The notes under the pieces were generated by a model, which had not been told where the DNA came from, did not search any database, and saw only the letters and a list, made by a program, of their open reading frames with translations. Positions 16,898-24,074 of a DNA stretch of 64,000 nt are shown in pieces (the first letter of the stretch is position 1; each line of letters opens with the position of its first letter). Origin of the DNA: Flavobacteriales bacterium. GTDB taxonomy: Bacteria > Bacteroidota > Bacteroidia > Flavobacteriales_E > Vicingaceae. Where the stretch lies: assembly GCA_020635815.1 (NCBI GenBank), contig JACJZB010000004.1:1-64000 (forward strand), in the 5' to 3' direction. Made by a program: the position numbers and the translations under genes.

Positions 16898-16992
16898 ATA
16901 AAAGTTACTGTTGAAAGTAAATTTTTAGAAGAGAGAAGAACCGCTATCGGGTTCTGATTTTTTGTAGTTAAACTTATTGTTACTTGTTTCAT
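16867..16992 (-). CDS. 41-residue leader peptide ending MMCCMCCCIC
   Basis: An ATG at 16992 opens a 41-codon frame (MKQVTISLTTK...) that ends in MMCCMCCCIC then TAA. The last ten residues hold six Cys and three Met. The ATG lies 3 nt after the proposed P1 helix of the SAM aptamer, with an A-rich start context. The tail codons and the stop form one arm-set of hairpin A. This is the layout expected of a leader peptide whose translation reports Cys and Met tRNA charging before the metY-metX-hom genes. Homologous Cys-rich leader ORFs are known upstream of sulfur genes in Actinobacteria; I do not know of this peptide. A function of the peptide itself, such as metal binding by the Cys cluster, cannot be excluded. 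A shorter start at 16899 is possible. Confidence 0.7.
   Translation of the reverse strand: MKQVTISLTTKNQNPIAVLLSSKNLLSTVTFMMCCMCCCIC
16922..16955 (-). terminator. Hairpin with U-rich tail inside the leader ORF (possible riboswitch terminator)
   Basis: On minus, AGAACC (16955-16950) and GGUUCU (16942-16937) form a 6-bp stem with a 7-nt loop, followed by UCUCUCUUCU. It could be the expression platform of the SAM riboswitch. The U/C tail also resembles the complement of the purine-rich 5' side of the aptamer (near 17122-17133), which could allow an alternative fold. The stem is short and the U-run is interrupted, so terminator activity is uncertain. Confidence 0.4.
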
Positions 16993-16995
16993 TTT

Positions 16996-17145
16996 GCAAT
17001 TCTTTATATGTTCCCGAAATATTTCGGAATAGGAATTGGCACCGGTTTTCCAATTCCGACCCCGAATTTCTCGGGACGGAACTTTTAGTTGGTTGCCAGA
17101 AGGTCATAGAGCCTATTCTCTCACTTCTTCTTTATAAACAATTAC
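16996..17145 (-). ncRNA. SAM-I (S-box) riboswitch aptamer
   Basis: Read on minus, the segment has the S-box order. The P1 5' strand is AAUUGUUUAUA (near 17144-17134). A purine-rich P2 region leads to CUUCUGGCAACC. A long P3 arm (UUCCG-U-CCCGA, GAAA loop, UUCGGG-GU-CGGAA) follows, then the conserved GGUGCCAAUUCC. A P4 hairpin of CGAAAUAUUUCG type comes next, and the P1 3' strand UAUAAAGAAUU ends near 16997. P1 pairs over ten positions with one G-G mismatch. GGCAACC and GGUGCcAAuUCC are the SAM-I core. It precedes metY, metX and hom, which fits repression by SAM. The P2 internal sequence is shorter than in the B. subtilis type. Confidence 0.85.
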
Positions 17146-17179
17146 AATTCACTAGGTGAGTGGTAACTGAAAATCAATG

Positions 17180-17211
17180 CAAATATAAATAACTATTCTT
17201 TATGATTCAAA
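17180..17211 (-). promoter_or_regulatory. Promoter of the SAM riboswitch / metY operon
   Basis: On minus, TTTG (17211-17208), a 20-nt spacer, then TATATTTG (17187-17180): a full match to the Bacteroidota TTTG / TAnnTTTG promoter with ideal spacing. The predicted start near 17173 lies about 28 nt before the aptamer P1. Confidence 0.8.
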
Positions 17212-17472
17212 ATATTATTTTGTATTTTTTATTCAAAAACACATATTCAGTATTTTATTTTGTAAAATGAAGTTTTTAAACAGAATAAATCTAGTTTTAA
17301 AATAATAGCCAAAAGATAAATTGTGGTTTAACTTAAAAATAAGTTACAGATAATTCATTTTACTTTTTAATAATTCGAAGAAAGTAAATAAAATGCTTTA
17401 TGAGAAGAAATATTAAGATGCTAACTACACGCCATTTTTACCTTATTCTAAGCATCCTATTTCTAAATTTTG
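17212..17472. other. A+T-rich intergenic stretch
   Basis: Between the divergent metY and T9SS-protein promoters. It is very A+T rich and holds only short ORFs. The longest noted is 26 codons at 17400-17480 with a hydrophobic, signal-like sequence but no other support. No structured RNA or repeat was recognised. Confidence 0.5.
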
Positions 17473-17480
17473 TACCTTAG
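17473..17480 (+). promoter_or_regulatory. Probable -7 element for the T9SS type B protein gene
   Basis: TACCTTAG lies 19 nt before the TTG start at 17500, preceded by an A+T-rich tract. It is one base off TAnnTTTG and identical to the element before rfaE2. Confidence 0.4.
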
Positions 17481-17499
17481 TAGGTTATAACTTATTGAT

Positions 17500-20400
17500 T
17501 TGAAGTTAATAGCTTACATATTCACCCTCTTTTTATGCCAAATTACATTGGCTCAAAATGCCTATTTATCGTTTACCGAAAATAAAGGGCAATGGCATAA
17601 TAACGTGCTCTACAGGGCACATTTGCCTGCTGGAGATTTGTTTTTGGAGGCAAACAAACTAACCTATCAATTTTACAATGAAACTGATTTGGGCAGAATA
17701 GATGAACTGCATCATGGAATGTTAAATAACCCTACAAAAGCTGATTCTACCATTAATTTACATGCTTTTAATTTAACATTTGTAAACGCATCCGTTCCAA
17801 AATTAACAGCAGAAAAACCACTTCCAAATTATGAAAACTATTTTATTGGTAACGATAAAAGTAAGTGGGCAAGTAATGTAAAAAAATATCAAGAAGTAGA
17901 ATATCAAGAACTTTATAATGGTATTAACTTAAAATTTTACCCGAGCAGCAACACCCTTAAATATGATTTTATTGTTGCTCCTTTTGTTGATGTAGCTCAA
18001 ATACAACTCAAGTACAACGGAGTAGAAAGCACTGAAATTAAAGATGGCCATTTATATATTAAAACATCTGTAAATACTTTAATTGAAAACAAACCTTACG
18101 CTTACCAAATTATTAATGGAGTTCAGAAAGAAGTTTTATGTAATTACGTTTTAAACAACAACACGCTAACCTTTGATTTTCCAAAAGGCTACAACAAATC
18201 CTATCCTTTAGTTATTGACCCTGCTTTAATTTTTGCTTCTTATTCTGGCTCAACAGTTGGAAACTGGGGTTATACTTCAACTTATGATGAAACAGGACAT
18301 TTGTACGGTGCTGGGGTTGTTTTTGGAGCAGGTTATCCTGTAACAACAGGAGCTTTACAATTGTTTTTTAATGGGGGAAATAGAGATGCTGGAGTTTCTA
18401 AATTTTCTCCTGATGGATCTTCTCTAATTTATTCAACCTATTTAGGAGGAATAGATATTGATAGCCCTCACAGTTTAATTGTAGATAATAATGACAATTT
18501 AGTGATTTTAGGAACAACTGCCTCGCCAAATTTTCCAGTACCATCAACAGCTTTTGATGATACTTTAAATGGAACAGATATTTTTGTTGTGAAACTAAGT
18601 AGTGATGGAACCAGTTTGATTGGCTCTACTTTTATTGGTGGTAGTGCTACTGATGGTTTAAATCAATCTGCACCACTAAAGTACAACTATGCTGATGATT
18701 ATAGAGGGGAGGTTGTTGTTGATGAAAACAACAATATTTTAGTGGCAAGCACCACTTTTTCTGATGATTTTCCAACCACCTCAGGAGTAATTGAACCTAA
18801 TTTTATAAGTGGTGACCACAACCAAAATGCTTGTGTTTTTAAGCTTTCGCCTAATCTTGATACGTTAATTTGGAGTACCTATTTTGGAGGAAACATGGAT
18901 GATGCTGCATATTCATTGCAGTTTGACGAATTAGGAAATATCCTCTTTACTGGAGGGACAAAAAGTTGGGATTTACCAACATCAGCAAATGCTTTAAACC
19001 CAACTCTTGGAGGAATAATGGATGGTTATATTGCTAAAATAACCCCAGATGGAACAACTGTTTTAGCTTGTACCTATATTGGTACAGACGAATTAGATCA
19101 AACCTTTTTTGTTCAGCTTGATACTGCTAACAATGTTTATGTTGTTGGACAAACAGAAGGTGTTTATCCTATAACTCCATCAACGGTTTATAATGATAGT
19201 AATAGTGGTCAGTTTATTCATAAACTAACTCCAGACTTATCTTCAACCCTTTTTTCTACAACATTTGGTACAAGTTCAGGAAAAGTTGACATTGCTTTGT
19301 CGGCTTTTTTGGTTAATAATTGCAACTATATCTTGTTGTCTGGTTGGGGAGGTTCTTTAAATGCTTATGGATTAGCCGATAATAGTACCACTAATGGCAT
19401 GCCTATTACGCCCAACGCCATTCAATCCACAACAGATGGAAATGATTATTACTTGGCCATGTTTGGAGAAGATGCTAGTAGTTTGCTACTCGGCTCTTTT
19501 TTTGGTGGCCCTGATAGCAAAGAACATGTTGATGGTGGTACCAGTCGATTTGATAAAAAAGGAATTGTTTACCAAGCCGTTTGTGCTGGATGCTTTGCAA
19601 ACAACGATTTTCCTACTACTCCGGGAGCATACTCGAACATTAATGGAACAACCCTACCAGGCATGAATGCCCAGTGTAATATGGGTGTTTTTAAAATAAA
19701 CTTAACTCAACTAAAGGTTGATGCCGAAGTATATACCACTCCATATTATTGCTTGGGAGATACTGTATATTTCCAAAATCTTAGCTATGGCGGATATAAT
19801 TATTATTGGGATTTTGGTGATGGAAATACCTCATCACAATTTGAGCCTTATCATGTATTTGATTCCGCTGGCACTTTTCATGTCATGCTTACTTCCATCG
19901 ACTCTATTGCGTGTATATTAACTGATAGCGACTATGTTGATGTATTTATTTCTCCTCTCCCAAAAGGGGAAGTGGATCCAGTTTTAGGGATCTGTAAGGG
20001 AGACTCTATTCAGTTAAATGCCAGTGGAGGGATTGAATATCAATGGTTATCATCCTATAATATTTCTGATACTTTAATTTCAAACCCTATTGTTTGGCCA
20101 GAAGTTCCAACAGAATATTTTGTGATTGTAAGTGATACTTGTGGTACCGATACCGTTTCTATTTTTGTTGATGTTTTACCTCCACAAGGTACAATAATGC
20201 CAGACACTGCAATATGTAGAGGAAATTCCATCATGTTAAATGCTTATAATGGTACCGCTTATTTATGGTCGCCTGATTCTACTTTAAATGCAAACAACAT
20301 TTCTAATCCAATTGCTTCTCCCTATTACACAGCAACCTATGATGTTTCCATTATTGATGCAAATAATTGTCGTATTGACACTTTTATAACCCTCTATGTT

Positions 20401-21372
20401 GATACCATACTGCCTGTTGCAATAGCGTCTGGAGATACTTTACTTTGTTTTGGAGATAGTACTGAAATAAGTGTTACTGGGGGAAGATTTTATTTGTGGA
20501 GTCCTTCTGCATATTTAAATAATCCAACCGACTCTATTACAATTGCAAGTCCTGAAGACACAACATTGTACACTGTAGCATCATCAAATGGTTGTGGTGT
20601 TGCCTACGACAATGTGCTCATTGAAGTATATAAAATAGATGCTGAAATTATAGATGATCAAAAGATTTGTATCGGCGAAGAAGTTTATTTATGGGTTAAT
20701 GGTGGAGAAACTTACTGGTGGGAACCTCATCAATATGTTTCTAATCCCTCTTCAAATTTTGTATCTGCCACAATAAATCATCCTGTAACATTTACTGTTG
20801 AAATTAGTGAGGCTGTTAACTCAGACCTAACTTGTAATCAAGTATTGCCAGTATTTGTGGATACATCAATTTCTCCACATGCCAATTTAACTGGTAATAT
20901 TTATGCTGAATGGGGTGACGAAGTGACGCTTGAACCAAATGTAACTGGATATGATTACTTGTGGTCTCCAGCAGAAGGTTTAAGTTGTATTACTTGTTTA
21001 AACCCTACCGTTAATGTAACACAAACAACAACTTATACCTTAACCGTAACTACTCCCGATTGTGGAACAAGCAAAGATTCTATTACCATATTTATAGATG
21101 GTATTTTATATGTTCCTAATTCGTTTACTCCTAATGGAGATGGCGTAAATGATGTGTTTTATGCTTATGGGCAAGACATCGCTGAATTTAACATCCAAAT
21201 ATTTAATAGGTGGGGCGAGCTCTTATTTGAAGCAAATAATATTGAAGAAGGGTGGAATGGCTATTATAAAGACGTTTTATCAAAAACAGAAACGTACATC
21301 TGGAAAATAAAATACAAAGATTTAAGAGGTAATCCAGGCAAACTTTATGGAACGGTATCATTAATTCGTTAA
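17500..21372 (+). CDS. Large secreted beta-propeller/PKD protein with type B T9SS (gliding-motility C-terminal) tail
   Basis: 1290 residues from a TTG start (TTG AAG TTA) that gives a good signal peptide, MKLIAYIFTLFLCQITLAQ. An N-terminal FTENKGQWHNNVLYRA domain (about 20-245) is followed by SBBP/Kelch-like propeller repeats (about 245-720; repeated SYSG/STYLGG, D-x-x-GN and FPTT-type units). A PKD domain with YYWDFGDGNTSS is near 760-820. Several Ig-like Cys-containing repeats (LxGDSxxLxAxGG; about 820-1190) precede the C-terminal domain about 1200-1290 (VPNSFTPNGDGVNDVFY, FNRWGELLFE, GTVSLIR). That end is the CHU_C/type B signal used by the type IX secretion system, so the protein is exported to the cell surface or medium. 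Its exact role (adhesin or structural) is unknown. Confidence 0.85.
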   Translation: MKLIAYIFTLFLCQITLAQNAYLSFTENKGQWHNNVLYRAHLPAGDLFLEANKLTYQFYNETDLGRIDELHHGMLNNPTKADSTINLHAFNLTFVNASVPKLTAEKPLPNYENYFIGNDKSKWASNVKKYQEVEYQELYNGINLKFYPSSNTLKYDFIVAPFVDVAQIQLKYNGVESTEIKDGHLYIKTSVNTLIENKPYAYQIINGVQKEVLCNYVLNNNTLTFDFPKGYNKSYPLVIDPALIFASYSGSTVGNWGYTSTYDETGHLYGAGVVFGAGYPVTTGALQLFFNGGNRDAGVSKFSPDGSSLIYSTYLGGIDIDSPHSLIVDNNDNLVILGTTASPNFPVPSTAFDDTLNGTDIFVVKLSSDGTSLIGSTFIGGSATDGLNQSAPLKYNYADDYRGEVVVDENNNILVASTTFSDDFPTTSGVIEPNFISGDHNQNACVFKLSPNLDTLIWSTYFGGNMDDAAYSLQFDELGNILFTGGTKSWDLPTSANALNPTLGGIMDGYIAKITPDGTTVLACTYIGTDELDQTFFVQLDTANNVYVVGQTEGVYPITPSTVYNDSNSGQFIHKLTPDLSSTLFSTTFGTSSGKVDIALSAFLVNNCNYILLSGWGGSLNAYGLADNSTTNGMPITPNAIQSTTDGNDYYLAMFGEDASSLLLGSFFGGPDSKEHVDGGTSRFDKKGIVYQAVCAGCFANNDFPTTPGAYSNINGTTLPGMNAQCNMGVFKINLTQLKVDAEVYTTPYYCLGDTVYFQNLSYGGYNYYWDFGDGNTSSQFEPYHVFDSAGTFHVMLTSIDSIACILTDSDYVDVFISPLPKGEVDPVLGICKGDSIQLNASGGIEYQWLSSYNISDTLISNPIVWPEVPTEYFVIVSDTCGTDTVSIFVDVLPPQGTIMPDTAICRGNSIMLNAYNGTAYLWSPDSTLNANNISNPIASPYYTATYDVSIIDANNCRIDTFITLYVDTILPVAIASGDTLLCFGDSTEISVTGGRFYLWSPSAYLNNPTDSITIASPEDTTLYTVASSNGCGVAYDNVLIEVYKIDAEIIDDQKICIGEEVYLWVNGGETYWWEPHQYVSNPSSNFVSATINHPVTFTVEISEAVNSDLTCNQVLPVFVDTSISPHANLTGNIYAEWGDEVTLEPNVTGYDYLWSPAEGLSCITCLNPTVNVTQTTTYTLTVTTPDCGTSKDSITIFIDGILYVPNSFTPNGDGVNDVFYAYGQDIAEFNIQIFNRWGELLFEANNIEEGWNGYYKDVLSKTETYIWKIKYKDLRGNPGKLYGTVSLIR

Positions 21373-21432
21373 ATATTGGTTTGTTTTTATACTTTTGGAA
21401 TAATGATTGTATTTAAAGCAGAAACTAAAATT

Positions 21433-22584
21433 ATGAGAAATCTATTTATATTATTTATAGCCCTTTCAACAATTATCGCTTGTAAATCCTCTTCTAAACA
21501 TTTAGCAAAAGGAGATTATGATGCAGCTATGCAAAAATCAGCTAAAAAAATAATGAAAGATCCTGGTGATTTTGAAGAGGTAGATGTTTTTAATGATGCT
21601 TACCGAATGGCTTATATTCAAGACAATGCAGAAGTAACCCGACTAAAAAAACAAGGAAATCCAGCAAATTGGGCAACTTTATTTACGATATATACTCGCA
21701 TGAATAAACGTCAACTTCTAGCTCAATCTTTACCAACCACAGGTATTAATTACGAAGAGCAAGACTTTATCAGTGAAATTGAAAATGCAAGATTAAAAGC
21801 AGCCGAGTACGCTTATGCTAAAGGAGCAGAACTTTTAGAAAAAAATGACAAACTAAAAGCTAGAGAGGCTTATGAGCGTTTTTTAGAAGCAAAAAGATTT
21901 GCAGAAAATTTTAAAGATGTTGATGCAAAAATTGAAGAAGCAAGGTATTTAGGTATGACTAATGTGTTCTTTACCATTGAAGATAATGCCGATGTTGTTG
22001 CTCCAAAACAACTAATTGAAGAGCTTCAAATAATAGAAGTAAATGATTTAGATAAAGATTGGTTAAACTACGACAATTACGTTGATACAAATTTAAACTA
22101 TCACTATTCTATCATTTTATCAATGGAGCAGATATTAGTTTCTCCAGAGGAAGTAAAAGAAGATGTAAGCATTGAAAGCAAAGAAGTAGAAGATGGTTTT
22201 ACTTATGTTTTTGATGAAAATGGTAATGTAAAAAAAGACAGTTTAGGCAACGATATTAAAATGCCGAAGTACAAAACCATTCGTTGTAATGTTAAGCGAG
22301 TTCATCAACGTAAATCTGCTAGAATATCGGGTAATCTTAATTATTATGATAATATGACTAATAAATTAATGAAAAAAGAACCGGTTACTTCTGATGCCTT
22401 ATTTGAACATTTTTATACGCTTGCAAATGGCGACTTAAACGCTTTAAGCCCTAAGACAGCAAATGAGCTGCAAAGCGAGCCTGTTCCTTTCCCCCCTAAT
22501 GAAGCTTTAATTATTCAAGCTGGTGATGTATTAAAAGGAATGACAAAAGACATTATCATTAATAATAAAGAGTATTTAAAATAA
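21433..22584 (+). CDS. TPR-like lipoprotein of unknown function
   Basis: 383 residues from the ATG at 21433 (MRNLFILFIALSTIIAC), with lipobox Cys17. Nineteen upstream in-frame codons have no signal character and are excluded. The first half is helical with a TPR-like pattern (LAKGDYDAAMQKSAKKI, AKGAELLEKNDKLKAREAYERFLEAKRF). The second half is probably beta-rich with a YKTIRCNVKRVHQRKSARI strand region. It is likely on the periplasmic face of a membrane. It follows the T9SS protein and precedes a methyltransferase-like gene on the same strand. I do not recognise a named family. Confidence 0.65.
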   Translation: MRNLFILFIALSTIIACKSSSKHLAKGDYDAAMQKSAKKIMKDPGDFEEVDVFNDAYRMAYIQDNAEVTRLKKQGNPANWATLFTIYTRMNKRQLLAQSLPTTGINYEEQDFISEIENARLKAAEYAYAKGAELLEKNDKLKAREAYERFLEAKRFAENFKDVDAKIEEARYLGMTNVFFTIEDNADVVAPKQLIEELQIIEVNDLDKDWLNYDNYVDTNLNYHYSIILSMEQILVSPEEVKEDVSIESKEVEDGFTYVFDENGNVKKDSLGNDIKMPKYKTIRCNVKRVHQRKSARISGNLNYYDNMTNKLMKKEPVTSDALFEHFYTLANGDLNALSPKTANELQSEPVPFPPNEALIIQAGDVLKGMTKDIIINNKEYLK

Positions 22585-22591
22585 ACTTTTT

Positions 22592-23233
22592 TTGAAAAAA
22601 TTTATTAGTTATCTCTGGCCCTTTACAAAAAAAATACCGTCAGAAATTAATGGCATTCTTGAAGTTAGTTGGATAAATGGCAAAAAAGTTCTAGACACTA
22701 AAAATGCCAACTACTCTTATGGTTCTTTACAAAAAATATTAACTTTTGGTCTTTCAAAAATTTCAATACCTCCAAATTCTAATATCTTACTTTTAGGGCT
22801 TGGAGCTGGTTGTGTTATAAACCCAATCAGGGAAGAATTTAATTGCTCAGGAAAAATTACTGCCATTGAACTTGACAAAGTTATTATAGCTATTGCTCAG
22901 CAAGAGTTTAATGTAACTAAAAATGAGTCTCTTGAAATTATTTGTGCTGATGCTTTAGAGTTTGTTACAAAAAGCATAGAGACATATCACTTAATTATTA
23001 TCGATTTATTTATTGACAATCAAGTTCCTAAACAGTTTTTTTCAATTCCTTTTTGGAGGAATATCATAAAATTAATAGCACATAAAGGTTATTTTATTTT
23101 TAATGCAGGAATAAATACTAAAGATAAATCGACATTAACCCCGCTTATCAATTTTTTAGAAAAATCATTTGATTTACAGTTGTTTGAGAAAGTAAATAAA
23201 ACAAATATCTTAATTATTGGTAAGCTTAAATAA
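22592..23233 (+). CDS. SAM-dependent methyltransferase-like protein (spermidine synthase-like fold)
   Basis: 213 residues from a TTG start followed by AAA AAA, 7 nt after the upstream stop. Motif I is LLLGLGAGC (residues 66-74), the acidic residue ending strand beta2 is E93 in AIELDKVI, and CADALEF follows with YHLIIIDLF as the motif IV region. The form resembles spermidine synthase-like methyltransferases, but it lacks the N-terminal tetramerisation strands and the DSSDP catalytic Asp motif. True spermidine synthase activity is therefore unlikely and the substrate is unknown. Its 3' end overlaps the convergent nitrilase gene by 8 nt. Confidence 0.75.
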   Translation: MKKFISYLWPFTKKIPSEINGILEVSWINGKKVLDTKNANYSYGSLQKILTFGLSKISIPPNSNILLLGLGAGCVINPIREEFNCSGKITAIELDKVIIAIAQQEFNVTKNESLEIICADALEFVTKSIETYHLIIIDLFIDNQVPKQFFSIPFWRNIIKLIAHKGYFIFNAGINTKDKSTLTPLINFLEKSFDLQLFEKVNKTNILIIGKLK

Positions 23234-24074
23234 ACACTTCAAAATCATCGGCATCAAACCCTACAGGAAATTTTTCTCTAAAGTCTTCTAGATCTGATTT
23301 ATTCAAATCTATTGTAGCAATTTCGTTTAATTTAGGTGGCACGTTGCTTATTACATTTCCTTTAGGGTCAACAATAACAGAATTACCAGAATAACTTATT
23401 TCTTTACCATCAAATCCCACTCGATTAACCCCTACAACATAAACTTGATTTTCAATTGCACGAGCCTCTAATAATTTACTCCAAGGTTCTTTCCTAGCTT
23501 CTGGCCAATTTGCCACATAAATCAAACAATCAAAAGAAGGATCTGAGCGTTGAGTGTTGGGTGTTGGACAAAATCTATCATCTTTAAACTTTGAACTTTG
23601 AACATTAAACTCTCTATTTCTACTCCAAACAGGGAAACGTAAATCATAACAAATTAATGGGCATATTTTCCAGCCTTTCCACTCAACAATTAATCGATCT
23701 TCTCCAGCAGTAAAATGTTTTTCTTCTTCTGCCATTCTAAACAAATGTCGTTTGTTATAAGTAAAAATAGCTTCGTCTGGTTGAACCCAAATTAATCGGT
23801 TGTAATAATTACCTTCTTCTTCAATAATTAAACTTCCTGTTATTACTGCATTTTTTTTTGCTGCTTGCTGTTTCATCCAAGTTACCGTTTTACCATCCAT
23901 TTTCTCAGCCAACTTAACAGAATCCATAGAAAATCCTGTAGTAAACATTTCTGGTAAAACAATAACATCTGTTTGTTCAATTATTGCATTTATTTTATCC
24001 GTAAACATTGCTAAATTTTCATCAGTATTTTCCCAATGTAATTCAGACTGTATTATTGTAACTTTAAGGTTCAT
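23226..24074 (-). CDS. Nitrilase-family omega-amidase (YafV-like) with an in-frame repeat insertion
   Basis: A 282-residue carbon-nitrogen hydrolase. The catalytic triad Glu42 (LPEMFTTGF), Lys108 (YNKRHLF) and Cys142 (CYDLRFPVWSRN) is intact. NWPEARKEPWSKLLEARAIENQ is typical of YafV/Nit2, which cleave alpha-keto acid omega-amides such as 2-oxoglutaramate. Between CYDLRFPVWSRN and CLIYVANWP there are about 26 extra residues (156-181) of unusual composition. A partner aminotransferase of the glutamine-transaminase type lies two genes upstream, which fits the transaminase plus omega-amidase pair used in methionine recycling. The ATG overlaps the stop of the PD40 gene (4 nt). Confidence 0.85.
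   Translation of the reverse strand: MNLKVTIIQSELHWENTDENLAMFTDKINAIIEQTDVIVLPEMFTTGFSMDSVKLAEKMDGKTVTWMKQQAAKKNAVITGSLIIEEEGNYYNRLIWVQPDEAIFTYNKRHLFRMAEEEKHFTAGEDRLIVEWKGWKICPLICYDLRFPVWSRNREFNVQSSKFKDDRFCPTPNTQRSDPSFDCLIYVANWPEARKEPWSKLLEARAIENQVYVVGVNRVGFDGKEISYSGNSVIVDPKGNVISNVPPKLNEIATIDLNKSDLEDFREKFPVGFDADDFEVFI
23532..23609 (-). repeat. Repeat-derived in-frame insertion within the nitrilase gene
   Basis: A 78-bp (26-codon) segment on minus that begins TTTAATGTTCAAAGTTCAAA and includes an ACACCCAACACTCAACGC tract. The first part encodes FNVQSSKFK, a form typical of the CAAAGTTCAAAGTT intergenic repeat of Bacteroidota. It sits just after the catalytic Cys strand, at a surface loop of the nitrilase fold, and keeps the frame. 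Boundaries are estimated by comparison with the E. coli YafV sequence from memory. Confidence 0.6.

Noticed and set aside
16925..17107. 60-codon minus-strand ORF overlapping the SAM aptamer
   Set aside because: It runs through the aptamer stems in another frame, has no family similarity, and its codons follow RNA helix needs. The region is better explained as structured RNA.
17400..17480. 26-codon hydrophobic ORF (MRRNIKMLTTRHFYLI...) before the T9SS gene
   Set aside because: Its stop codon overlaps the promoter-like TACCTTAG and nothing else supports translation. A+T-rich DNA yields such ORFs by chance.
22592..23233. Spermidine synthase assignment
   Set aside because: The methyltransferase core is similar, but the DSSDP-type catalytic Asp motif and the N-terminal strand domain are missing. 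A real SpeE domain is present at 57653-58948.
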